64,000 bases of DNA, from assembly GCA_033807775.1 (NCBI GenBank), contig CM066320.1:180826784-180890783 (forward strand), in the 5' to 3' direction. A model generated the notes under the pieces. That model worked only from the letters and a program-made list of their open reading frames with translations, ran no database searches and was not told where the DNA came from. This document shows, piece by piece, positions 36,594-47,537 of the stretch (position 1 is its first letter; every line of letters begins with the position of its first letter). This stretch comes from Saussurea involucrata. Taxonomy: Eukaryota > Streptophyta > Magnoliopsida > Asterales > Asteraceae. A program made the position numbers and the translations under genes.

Positions 36594-38202
36594 TGTAACA
36601 TCCCCAAAACTTACTAAGCATTAAATCACAAAACTGAGCGTTTTACAGTACAAAGTTTAACTTGTTCAATACATCAATAACGAGCTTAACAAAAATGACA
36701 GCGGAAGTCTACAAAAGTCCACAGCCGAGCTCTATCTAAATCAATAGTCTAAGTCTTGGAGTCGCTCAAATCTCCAAATGTGCTATGTCCCTCCTATTTC
36801 CTCCCCGAGGAACTTGCGGAACGCTTACCTGAAAATGGTTTAGTTTTGAAAAGCGAGGGTTAGACCAAAAGGTCTAGTGAATTCCCTCCGTAACAGATCA
36901 TGCATAAACAATATGAAATCCTTTCGTTAAAATGCATCATAAATCATCACATATGGTACTGCACTGTGTAATGGATCCTTTAACCATACACGATCGGGGC
37001 CCAAGCAGACTCCCCTTTCGCCCTTCTCGTATCGGGGCCCAAGCAGACTCCCCGATACCCGCCTAGGAGGAAACGAATTCCAACCTACCGTCTCGTCAAA
37101 CATACCCAAGGGATCATCAGATCCCGAGGCTCATTGATCCCACAGTACAGACCGACATCACATAGCATGCACATACGTTTCATAAAAGCATTTGACCCTT
37201 TCATAAATCATGAGCATCATTTCAACATATCAAACATTTCTTTCATGCATATAAATTCATAATCATTTCATGCTTGTTAAAACCATAATCAGTAAAAGAA
37301 TCATTTAACAGTTACGTCGTAAAAGAGGTTTAGGGAACTCACCTTGATTGTTGCACAGTGCACTCCCTAAACACCTTCAAGCTACACTCACAGAACACCT
37401 AAGGCAAAAGATCCACATAAAAAAATATCTCAGTTCTACTGTCCGAATATCCCTTCCCGGACACAGCACTGATCCGGACACTACACTTATCCGGACGCCA
37501 GGCTTATCCGGACGCCAGGCTTATCCGGACGCCAGACTTATCCGGACATCCTCAACATATCCGGACACCTTCAACATATCCGGACACCTTCAAACACCGG
37601 TGTCCGGAAAACGCTGCTGTTCGAACTTAGAATTTCTAAAACCGATTAATACTCTGATTTAAGCCATTAGTTTGGTTAGACAACTATAAGGGTTCATCCA
37701 ACAACCCCAAACACACACTTAATCCATTTGTAACCCCTTAAATCGATTTATCAAGCCAAAACCCATGAAAACTCATTATAAAGGAAAAGTGGTGAAAACT
37801 CAAGGAATCACAAGAATCAGCTCTTAGAAATCCATAACCACAAGAAGAGAAGTACTACAATAATTAGGAGACGAATTTAGGATGTAATACCTTGCAATTT
37901 CCTCTTTGATTCTCCCTTTTCTCTTGATTCCTTGCCCAAACCCTTCTTCCTTTCTTCTATTCTCTTAGCCGCCAAATGCCAACCCAAATACTGATTTTCC
38001 CAATCAAACCTAGGAATATGTGCCCTTAAATACCTTCTCACAAAGTTTCCATTTTGGCCCCTCCAAGCAAACTTCCTTTTATTAGACAAATAGCACTAAA
38101 CTTTCAATAGCAACCAAGATGGTCCCCTTAACTTAGCTTTGAAATTTTAGCATGGCAAACACTAAACTCCTATTCTTCCCAAAATAAAACCCGGTTGTTA
38201 CA
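36594..38202 (-). repeat. 5' LTR of the Tekay element
   Basis: 1,609 bp, same ends as the 3' LTR. The hairpin TAGACC-AAAA-GGTCTA is at 36861-36876. The shorter CCGG array is at 37470-37590. Confidence 0.93.
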
Positions 38203-38531
38203 ATCGGCATTTTGTAGGACCGGTGTATAAAATCCACTTTCGAGAGATCAGACTTTTTATAGACATTTCGTACTAAAAAGTGACTAACCATTTCGTTACT
38301 ACGAACATCTCAAGGAAAACTTACACTCATACCCATTTTTTATTCTCTTGTTTAGTTTTTGTAGTTAAAAACCCAAAACTCGATCAAAAATATTTTTTTC
38401 TTCTCTCATTGAAATAAGTGTATTCTCGACTTAGGACTCGGAACTTTGAAGTCCAATCCATGTGGATACGATCTTGATATATTTACCACTTTATTACTTG
38501 TAGTGATCCCAGTGTTGGTGTATACATGCAC

Positions 38532-39487
38532 CCCTAGTATGGGAACAATTGTGCCCACATTTCTGGATATACAATTTTCTGCTACCAGAACACCACCACC
38601 GATTACCACCAACCCCTTTTTCCTTCCCTCCCAAAACCCAACCCCATCCTCCATTGCCGGTCATATTTCTCCAGTAACCTAGATGTAGGGACCAAAAATC
38701 TTACCCATTCATCATCTTCTTCATCCCCTACGGTCAACCATCCTATTCGCCATCCTTCATCTTTTTTTCTTCTTTCGACGATCACGTCTCCTTGTTGTCA
38801 CCAACCACATCCCAACCCTACCTATATATGTTTTTAGAGCTCCATAAACAATCGATCATCTTTGTAAAAGCACACACATACACATACATATTGCTCCAAT
38901 AACACACACACACACACACACTTGTAAGAATCCGCACATGTTTATTCGGGGGGTTTCAGAGAGTTTTTGGCCTTTTTTTATCTATTTCTCATTGTGATCA
39001 TCAACCTTGTTATCATTTCGTTTCATCAAATCAAAATTGAAAGTATCATTGATTTTCTTCATTGGATCAAAACACAATTTTGTTAAAGGAGAGAGGGCAA
39101 GAAAAAAAAGGTAAAAACTTACCACACCATTGATGCATGGAGTCCAACTTAAAATATTGTAAAGGTTCCAATGAAGAAAACAAAATAAGGTAAACATAGG
39201 GTTTGGGTCTCATGTTGGGGAACCAATAACAGAAGTTATGCGTTAAGTTTTGACGGGGGTTTTAGCTATATAAGTGAATTTGGGGTTTTAGTTTTGTAAG
39301 AATGTGTATTTTTCAGAGCCTTTTGTGTTATAATAACAGCGACAAATGAAACTACGAAAGGGGCGGGCGCCATTGATGAAGAATTGTGGTAGGCGTGGGA
39401 GCATGCGCTGGAGAAAATGACGAAAACAAAGGGTTTCCAGATTCTCCCTCGTCGAAGATGTTCTCTCTCTTCTTTCTATATCGCTCC

Positions 39488-39519
<32 letters not shown>

Positions 39520-39866
39520 GAATGGTCTGTATTTGGTTCTCCTAATGGTTGGACTGACTTTCAAAAAAAAATTCACCGGGGAAGGATCCACGAAAGCCAT
39601 CACTTGCTACTGTTTTACCTTGCCTTCCAACCATTCTAAACATGGAGAGAGAGAAGGGTGGGCCGGTGGCGGTGTAGAAGATTGGACAAAAAAGAATTTA
39701 ATATAAGAAGAAAAAAAACTTGATGGACCACTACTAACAACCGTTAGCGCAGGGACGAAAATAGAAATAAATTGCAAACCACAATGATTACCAATGCAAT
39801 ATATAAAGACCAACGATGAGAAACGAAATTTTCAACAAACCACAAGGATGAAAAACATGATTACTC
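38532..39866. other. Right arm of the outer MULE
   Basis: Contains CT-rich and simple repeats ((CA)n near 38904, CT/TA near 39488-39520) and the right TIR (about 39715-39866). No frame with a known domain, although captured host fragments cannot be excluded. Confidence 0.5.
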
Positions 39867-39875
39867 TAAAAAACT

Positions 39876-41695
39876 AAAATTGAAAAGTTAAAAGAAACAT
39901 TATAGATTTTTAGTAAATCACATGATTGGTCCCTATACTTTACACTTTTTACTCAGGTCCCAAAATCAAGTAAATATTTGACCTAAAAATGCTAATTCTT
40001 TTAAATGAAGTAATTAAAACTTAAGTGTGTTAGGATCATGAACACAAAATGTCTTTCTATTCTTTTAATTGACGGTTTGATGGTTTAGCATGTTGACTTT
40101 AATTATGTTATTTGTGGGTTGGTTTGCACGAATTAACGTTTTTTCATATAACTCTACTGTTAATCTACTGTTCTGACTTTAAAATGTTACATGTCAATAT
40201 TTAAATTACAGTCGAATAAGTCTACCAAATCCAAATCTATTGTCATATATATATATATATATATTTGAAATGAATAAAACTATCTCATATAAGAAATGAT
40301 AGACACCACAAAATGGACAAAATGGTCTTTTGCCATTTGGGCAACCGTTGAGGCTTCACTTCTCCTAAATTAAAGTAGATGTAGTTGATGGCGATTTAAG
40401 AACCAAATACATATGGTATGTCAACGCCTCAACGTAATCTTTTAAATTATTAAAAAATATAATTTCTTTGAACTTAATATCATAATAAATTTTTAATAAA
40501 TGTCAATAATAATAAGTATTAAAACATGAAAATTTATTCAAGAGATCAACTATTATATGTAATTCAAAAATTAAATATATTATCTACAATATGTTTTTTT
40601 AAGGAAAAATTCCGACAATATTATAAAAAGAAAGAAACAAGAAAACAGGAGGGACAAGCTATCCAAAGCCAAGGACAGGCCTCAAGGCAAGCCAGATCAA
40701 ACAAGGAAACATCTAACTAAAAGAAAAAACAACATAATATGTTGTTGTTTATATATAATTTCGGAAATTTATTCTACCATTTTCCATACATAAATCAATA
40801 AGTTTGGATTTGGAACATTCAAATAAAAATTAATCATTCATTTAAAAAAAATTATTGAAGCAATTTTGTTGGATATATAGAATGTTGAGTTGTTACAACC
40901 AATTTTAATATATATAAATAAATATATATATATATATATATATATTCAACATTAGTTGCAACTAATTCTTAAGATTATGAAGAGTTGCATCATTATTAAT
41001 TTGGTGGAAATTAGGTTTAAATAATTATATTGTGTTGAGAAGTTGCTTGTTTCCAAATGTAATGTGCGATGTTGATACTTGATATTTGTGTTTTTAAAAA
41101 GAGTTATAATTTTAGGCTCTCTTTGGCAAACTAGCTGATAAGCATTCATCTTCAACAGATTTTTCATTTTGGAGAATTTAACATTAATTAAAATATTAAA
41201 ATAATCATTCATCTATTAAAATATTATTTATCTTTCAGTCTTTCTACATATTTATTTTCAAAGTTTTCTATTGGTTCTTTCACTTGTTAATCATTTTTGG
41301 AGTGATCTCCATATTTGGAGAAAAAACCCTTCTCTCTTCAATTTTCTCCATTTTAGGAATATTAGCCCAAAATTCTCATTTTCTCCCTTTTTGGAGAAGC
41401 TGTTGGAGATGCTCTTACATTTAGCTTCAACAGATTCTTTATTTTAGAGAACTCAACATCAATTATATTATTTAAATATTATTTAAATTTATCATCCCAA
41501 TTTCTATTTTAGAGAACTCAACACTTAGATTTTTTTCTAGTTTTCTCTATTTTAGAGAACAATATAAAGAAGTTGGAGCAATATAGAGAACAAAAATGCA
41601 ATTTTCTTTATTTTAGAGAAATTGTTGGAGATGCTCTAAAAATTCAAACGTATAAAAAACTCCTTTCTATTTCTTACCATTCATCCAAAAAATAT
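39876..41695. other. AT-rich spacer with MITE remnants
   Basis: No gene seen. TA microsatellites at about 40243-40264 and 40919-40945. Between about 41112 and 41640 there are repeated blocks (AACAGATTCTTTATTTTAGAG, TTGTTGGAGATGCTCT) like broken copies of a GAGCATCTCCAAC-ended MITE. Confidence 0.5.
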
Positions 41696-41711
41696 AAATC
41701 TTTTTTATTTT

Positions 41712-41871
41712 GTGAAGGGTATCCGAGGACATTGCCCCGACTAATCCCGACAAGGTGAGGCAATTGCCCCAGCTGCTAAAGCGTGCAGCCCTGAGTTTAT
41801 CCCCAGGCCACAAGTTGGAAGCGACTGGATTCGAACTTGGGGTAGATGGGTTACTAGCCACATCCCTCACA
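41712..41871 (-). mobile_element. tRNA-derived SINE, second family
   Basis: Perfect 16-bp direct repeats AAATCTTTTTTATTTT at 41696-41711 and 41872-41887. On the minus strand the head is GGATGTGGCTAGTAACCC (A-box-like) followed by AGTTCGAATCC (B box). The body differs from the SINE at 13131. Confidence 0.88.
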
Positions 41872-42425
41872 AAATCTTTTTTATTTTAGAGTATAATAAA
41901 CTAGCAACTGTGTGTGTGTGTGTTTTTATTTGGAAATTTTTATTTTATAAATACGTAATAAATAGTTTGTTGATTTTATTTTATGAATTCAAAGTATTTT
42001 CTAATCAGTCGTGCATTTTAATTAATAAGGCATGAAAGATGTCTTAATAAGACTTGGCTCCTATATATTTATTCGATTAAATATTGATTATAAATACAGA
42101 TGTATACACATTACACATACATACAAAAGAATTGGGCAAAAATCAAGGATCGTGCATTAAACATTGTCTTATAGATATACATGTAAGAAGGAAAGCATGA
42201 AATAAACCTTAAAACAAGCTTTATTCATATATATATATATATAGAGAGAGAGAGGTGTTTAAGGAAAAACCTCAAAAAAAATAGAAAACTAAGGAACACC
42301 TTGATAGTCTTTCATCTACACGGTATGCATTTATGCATACAAGTAAATTAAGTTGTTATTTGTTTTTCTGAAAAAAAAAATTTGAAAAGAAATGATTGCA
42401 TCACGGTCGTGCTTCGGCCAAGCCA

Positions 42426-43130
42426 TCACCCGATCAGGAGAACAATCCTATCATTAAACTTTCGACCACTACAGAAAACATTAATACAAAACGAAATGAA
42501 AGACTGAAAAACACCGTAACATTTCGGACAAGATAAAAAACGAAAGTGTCTCGTAGTCAAGTGAGTCGCTTCGTTAGCTTGTCTATCCACCGCATGGATC
42601 GAGATAATCTCCCGACGAACCTGAACTTCCCGATGAAAGGCAAGGCCCCTGCAGTTCCAACTGGAGGCGATCAATGAATTGATTCCTCTTCTTTTTTGCA
42701 AAATCACAGCCTGAAGGTAAGGAGAAACAGTGGGAATGTGCCACATTTCTTTGACGTTTTCCTCCTTTTTGAAAGTGGATATGGTCCACTTTACTTTCTT
42801 GATTTTTCCTATCTGCTGATCTTGCCAAGTAACCGAAATGAAATTATTTTTCTTACTTTGGTTGTAGGGGTATCGGAATTTCCAACGTTTCCGGTATTTC
42901 CATATTTTTGCTACCCTTAATGTTACCATGTACTCTCCAGAGGCTTTGACAATTTCACCATAGGCGTCGTCGTAAAAGTCGTGGAGTTTGTTGGCGATGG
43001 TCGGGAGATCTTCCATTGTATCACCGATAAACGTCGTTATGGTCGTCGGAGTGTAGCCGAACGACTTCTTCTCAGATATGAGAGCCACAGAGGGATTTAA
43101 AGCCACAGGGGGGTTTAGAAGTTGAAACAT
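42426..43130 (-). pseudogene. Possible captured gene fragment
   Basis: A 234-codon frame with no domain I can name over most of its length. A segment REIISIHAVDRQANEATHL resembles the end of RNase H-like domains (RVT_3 type) found in plant retroelement-derived genes. A GC-rich leader and GAAACCCTAGCG near 43409 look like a plant gene 5' end. Likely a chimera of fragments. Confidence 0.35.
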
Positions 43131-43224
43131 CTATAAACCGAAGCTCGTTGATGTTGGAGAAATCACCGGAGGTGGGTTTAATTTTGAGATCTGAGAGAGA
43201 CAAGGAGAGAGAGTCCCAACGGCA

Positions 43225-43385
43225 GCAGGCGGCAGCAGCAGCGGAAGCGTAGCAGCAGCAGCGGCAGCGGCAGTCGACGTAGCAGCAGCAGCGACAGCGG
43301 CGGCTCCGGCAGGCAGCAGCGGCGGCTCCGGCAGGCAGCAGCGGCGGCTCCGGCAGGCAGCAACGGCGGCTCCGGCAGGCAGCGG
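43225..43385 (-). repeat. GC-rich CAGCAG / CGGCTCCGGCAGG repeat
   Basis: Units such as CGGCGGCTCCGGCAGGCAGC repeat about four times after a (GCAGCA)n stretch. The Cys/Ala-rich peptide read from it is an artefact of the repeat. Confidence 0.8.
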
Positions 43386-43586
43386 CTCTCTCTCTCACTT
43401 TCTCTCTCGAAACCCTAGCGCTCTTTTGTTTTTATGAACTTGTGCATTATGCATTTGTGCATATGTACGTGTGCATGTTACAAATTACTTGTATGCACGA
43501 GTGCATACCGTCTAGATGAAACTATCAGAGTGTTCTTTAGTATTCCGTTTATTTGAGGTTTTCCCCTGAACCTGACCCTATATATG

Positions 43587-43924
43587 TCCACTATTTTGTA
43601 AACTTTTTTTCGTATAAACTTTGGATTTCATAGGTTTTCTTGATGAAATTGTTTCATATCATTAATTTCTTGATGAAATTGTTTCATATATATGTGTTTT
43701 TATGTAGTTTCATATATATTTTTTTATTCCTATGAAACTGTTTCATATATTTTCTCAGTTTGATGAAACTTTTTCGTTTTTACATAAAAAAAATACAAAT
43801 ATATGAAACAATTTCATCAAGAAATGAATGATATGAAACACTTTCATCAAAATAAACAATTTCATCAAGAAAACCTATGAAATCCAAAGTTTACACACAT
43901 TTAAAGGTTTACAAATTATTATCC
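43587..43924. mobile_element. Fold-back MITE in the same TA tract
   Basis: An almost complete hairpin: AACTTTGGATTTCATAGG and TTTTCTTGATGAAATTGTTT at the left recur inverted at the right (to 43890). Borders are TATATATG and ATATATATATA. It directly follows the element at 42243-43582. Confidence 0.75.
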
Positions 43925-44217
43925 ATATATATATATACATATCTCTATTGAATGATATTAGATTGTATTTCGTGACAAATGTTTATACAAAATTAAACTT
44001 CATACGATGTGGAATATATTTACAGCATCTTGAATTGAAAAAAGCTATTTTGTGCCATTGAATATGTTATCATGTCTTATTATTAACATTAGTATAAGGT
44101 AGGTAGGTTTAAAGACTTTATTAAAATATTTTATTATTTTTAAGGGATTTTACCAAACATTAATCGGGTAAAAGTTTATCGGATCACTTATCTTATCAGG
44201 TGAACATTAGGGGTGCT

Positions 44218-44694
44218 AAAAACCGACTAACCCGACCAACCCAACCCAAAAAACATTAAAAAAAATTCAACCGAGGTAACCCGACATATAATCAATACAA
44301 AAGCAGTGGAACCCGAATCTATTGGGTTGTACTGGGTTAGGCCTAAAGTAACCCAACCAACCGGATAACCCGATAAACGTTTTAGCAATTTCTTTAAAAT
44401 TATTTATATTAACTAGTCGGCAATAACAAACAAATTAACTCATAAGAGGACATTATTGGAAAATTATATGCAATACCTAGATATTTGATGAACCCGTTAT
44501 CTTCTTGAATAATTGATCGTATTTCGAATGAATATTTCCTTATTTTTATGTTTCAATATTGCTTTTATCTTTTAAACACAACCCGACCAAACCGACAAAT
44601 ATGAACGGGTTGGGTTGGGTTGGGTTCAATTTTGTTTGGGTTGGGTTGTTGAAATGCTTTCAAACCGATTAACCCAACCCGTGAACGCCCCCTA
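44218..44694. mobile_element. hAT MITE related to 5590-8004
   Basis: Ends TAGGGGTGCTAAAAACC and, inverted, TAGGGGGCGTTCACGGG, with the same subterminal CCAACCCAACCC and GGGTTGGGTTG repeats. I could not find a clean 8-bp duplication, so the boundaries are approximate. Confidence 0.7.
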
Positions 44695-47046
44695 CTAAAA
44701 CATAACAAAGACTGAGAATCTTATCATGTAAATAATAGTGATTGTTCTTACGTTGTTAGCGCTTACTAGGTGGAAAATGATTATCAACAATCTTACTATG
44801 ACATGTTAATGATTAAGAATCTTACTTGAATAAGGTAAGTGACGATTTTGATTCTTATCAAATGATCATTTAAAACTAAAATTCTTTCAATAAAATAATG
44901 ATCTAATGTGTAAAACAATATAAAATACACAACCCGTAAATAAGTATAAACCAAATGACGTTACTAAAACATATTAAAAATGTTTCAAAATAACTAATTT
45001 TATCATGTAAAATAAATACATAATAGACATAATAAGTGTTTATTTATATTAATTAAAAAACTATTATCTGAATATATATTAAGACAAATTTCGTTAAAAT
45101 GTATTTCGAAAATAAAAAATAAAAAACAAAGTATCAAGTTAAGTTAAATGAAATATGTAGGTTGTTGAACAAAAGTATATATTTTAAAAAAATATATATA
45201 AAACAAATTTTTTAAATGAAATTAAATAAAAAACAAAAGTGTTAAATTAAATTAAATCAATTAGATTATATTTGGATTAAAGAATATATACTTGAGCTTA
45301 TGAATATATAGCATTTTATTCCATCAAAATCTCAACTTACTGTGAAGAAATGCTAAAATCCCCGATTTTATGGAATTTGGTGGATTTTAAAAATTCAGTC
45401 TTTCAAAAAAGAATGAACCAAATGAATGAATGTAATTTGGTTAAAAACATTTAACATTCCAATTTCATCAGAATTCATAATACTAAATCAAATAACATCT
45501 TAAGCTATGAATTCAAATCTTTTTAGAGTCATAAGCATAAGAGAGAAGAATAGATAAGGGGTTGGGGAACCAATAAGACTACAAACACAAAGTGCCCTAA
45601 ATAGTGGAAGCAAAGGAAGGAAATGCCATGTTTGATTCATGTGAGGATTGTCCCCCCATGTGCCCCCTTGTACCAATTAAACTCAAGCTTCCCTACTTGT
45701 TTCTATTTCATCTACTAAATGATTGGGGCAATACCCTTTTTCAAATCTTTCAACCCCCTTTTCCCCTCTTTCTTATCCTCAAAAGTTATGGCTTTTCTCC
45801 TTTGCTTGGCACATGCCACCATTTTCCAACCACATCCTCAAGCATAACCATGTCATATTAATTACATGTTGTTGTAAAAAAAATAATATCTATATTCATA
45901 ATGTATTAACAAACAATAAAATCGTAAACTAGATACTTGATCGGTGTCTTATTTTGTACTTTATTCTCTACATTTTTCGATCTTCGTATATTTAATTCTC
46001 CTTTACTGCTACTTTGAGTCAGGTAGTTTGCGTTGTTAAATTTAAAAAAAGAAATGTTTGAGTAAGGCTAGAGTTGACCGAGTTCGTGGTTTTTATGTAA
46101 CAAGTGTGACCTTGACATTATAGTTCTAAACAACATTTCAAATGTGCATACGGTGTATAAAGTTCCATTTATCATAAACCTTCTTAGACCCCCTTGACTA
46201 CGCGTTGTGCTTGTGACGATCCGATGAATGTCCACCACTCCTTAATTCTATTCTCTAATCAACATAATAAACTATGATGATGTGTAATAAATGAACTATA
46301 AGGACTTCATCTATAGTTTTCACTAAAACATATGGACCAAATATGTAAGTTTACTCTTCATTTTATCTTGTTTTATTTTATATGGTTTGTTATTAGAATA
46401 TGTATGTATATATATGTGTGTATAAGATATCCTCCCTCTTCCCCAAAAATGCTAAAAATGATACTAAGTGGACAATGCATTTATGATAGATTTTGTAATA
46501 TATCACCAATCCAGAAAAGATGATGTTAGTTACATACAATAATATTTATAATTATTGTTACAAGTTTTAAAGTTGTGAACCCTACTTGTTACTTATAGGT
46601 AACATAGACAATATTACTATATTAATTGGAGTGTCATACATCATATCATTAATATCATATTTCAATATTTTTTTAAATTTTAAAACTATTTAACATGAAA
46701 ATCTAAACACAATAAAATTCAGTAAAATATACTTTAAAATAATATTTTTAAATATTTATAATACAATATACATTGAAACATTCTAAAGTTATGCCTTTAT
46801 AGAGATTGTGAAAAGCAAACTTCAATTCAAAGTATGAGGAAAGTGACTTTGGTCAATGAACATCCCCAAAAATACAAGTTTGTATTTGCTTTATTGATCA
46901 AGGTGTTTGTACACAACTTTTTAAAGATATTATTGTGTTTTCCTAAATTTAAAATATGATAACAAGTAGGTAAAAATTAGGAAACACCATATAAATGTAT
47001 ATCATGTGATTATTGATTGTAAAATTACTTTACATAAATTATTTTG
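44695..47046. other. AT-rich spacer, no gene seen
   Basis: Long low-GC stretch. Short frames near 45604-45932 and 46332-46523 have no recognisable domain. No clear transposon ends. Confidence 0.5.
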
Positions 47047-47336
47047 ATGTGAATTAGAGGTGGCCAAACTGACCCGATCCGACCCGACCCGACGGGCTGA
47101 CCCGAACCGAAACCGGCCAAGAACCGGTTCTGGCCCGACCCGGTCAAGAACCGGTTTCAAGCCCGAGAGCCGGGACCGGTTCGCGTATATAGGAATTTCC
47201 TCGGCCCGACCCGGGACCGGTTCGTGGCCCGACCCGGCCCGACCCGATTTTTTTCAAAAACCAATATGGCCGTTATAGAGCCGTTTGGAACCCCTTGTGA
47301 CCGTTTTTTGCCTCAAAAAACACCCTCCAAACCCCT

Positions 47337-47344
47337 TATAAATA
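47337..47344 (+). promoter_or_regulatory. TATA box of the hAT transposase gene
   Basis: TATAAATA, about 200 bases upstream of the chosen ATG and just inside the subterminal repeats. Confidence 0.6.
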
Positions 47345-47388
47345 CTAGGGGTGTTATGGAGGTCATCACCACCTTACATTGCTTACAA

Positions 47389-47516
47389 AACGCAAAAAAC
47401 GCTTACAATTCTCATTTCTCGGCTCTCGTTATATTCGTTACTCGCAAAAAACGCATACAATTCTCATTTCTCGGCTCTCGCTATATTCGTTTCTCGCAAA
47501 AAACGCATACAATTCT
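47389..47516 (+). repeat. 5' leader tandem repeat (about 57 bp, 2.3 copies)
   Basis: Unit starts CGCAAAAAACGC(T/A)TACAATTC and contains CATTTCTCGGCTCTCG. It lies between TATA box and start codon. It has no in-frame stop, which extends the frame upstream of the likely start. Confidence 0.85.
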
Positions 47517-47537
47517 CTAGTCTCTACTATCAAAAAA

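Larger units (their letters stand above)
29887..38202 (-). mobile_element. Nearly complete Tekay Ty3 retrotransposon
   Basis: 8,316 bp with LTRs at 29887-31560 and 36594-38202 and perfect 5-bp duplication ATCGG (29882-29886, 38203-38207). On the minus strand the order is 5' LTR (38202-36594), Met-tRNA primer site, leader, gag-pol, polypurine tract, 3' LTR (31560-29887). The LTRs look almost identical by eye apart from a repeat-array length change, so insertion is fairly recent. Three lesions disable gag-pol. Confidence 0.95.
15195..38526 (+). mobile_element. Solo LTR (third retroelement type), split by a hAT and a Tekay element
   Basis: Starts TGTATACACTGC and ends TTGGTGTATACA, a 9-10 bp inverted terminus. 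Flanks TGCAA (15190-15194) and TGCAC (38527-38531) match at four of five positions. Its pieces are 15195-15227, 29099-29886 and 38203-38526, about 1.13 kb in all. A TATA-like GTATAAATAC near 29190 and a CT-rich leader with (TTTTC)n near 29283-29312 support plus orientation. It differs from the Tekay LTRs and could be Athila/Tat-like, but I cannot prove the clade. Confidence 0.72.
14506..39866. mobile_element. Outer MULE-like element hosting the large nest
   Basis: Terminal inverted repeats of about 150 bp: GAGTAAATTACG at 14506 and the inverted counterpart ending ATTACTC at 39866, both containing the CGTCCCT and TGGTTTGTT blocks. The immediate flanks are TAAAAAA on both sides, 7 bp and low complexity. 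Removing the nested solo LTR (15195-38526) leaves about 2.0 kb. The arms 14506-15194 and 38532-39866 hold only short frames without known domains, so the element is non-autonomous. Its ends resemble those of the MULE at 57580-61305, which has a clean 9-bp duplication. Confidence 0.72.
42243..43582 (-). mobile_element. TIR element in a TA tract carrying foreign sequence (Pack type)
   Basis: Imperfect TIRs of about 80 bp: left AAGGAAAAACCTCAAA, then GATAGT, ACGGTATGCA and ACAAGTAA; the right end inverted gives GGGTCAGGTTCAGGGGAAAA and the same later blocks. Both borders are TATATA. The interior is GC-rich near 43200-43400 and holds a 234-codon minus-strand frame unlike a transposase, so it probably picked up host gene sequence. 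Confidence 0.65.

Noticed and set aside
43072..43398. Cys/Ala-rich 108-codon frame
   Set aside because: Produced by the CAGCAG and CGGCTCCGGCAGG repeats. Not evidence of a cysteine-rich protein.
44218..44694. 8-bp TSD for the hAT MITE (GTGAACAT versus CTAAAACA)
   Set aside because: The flanks do not match well enough. The element is called on its ends and subterminal repeats only.
47379..47537. Upstream extension of the hAT transposase from an earlier ATG
   Set aside because: The extension translates a leader tandem repeat close to the TATA box, and the family's proteins normally start shortly before the BED finger.
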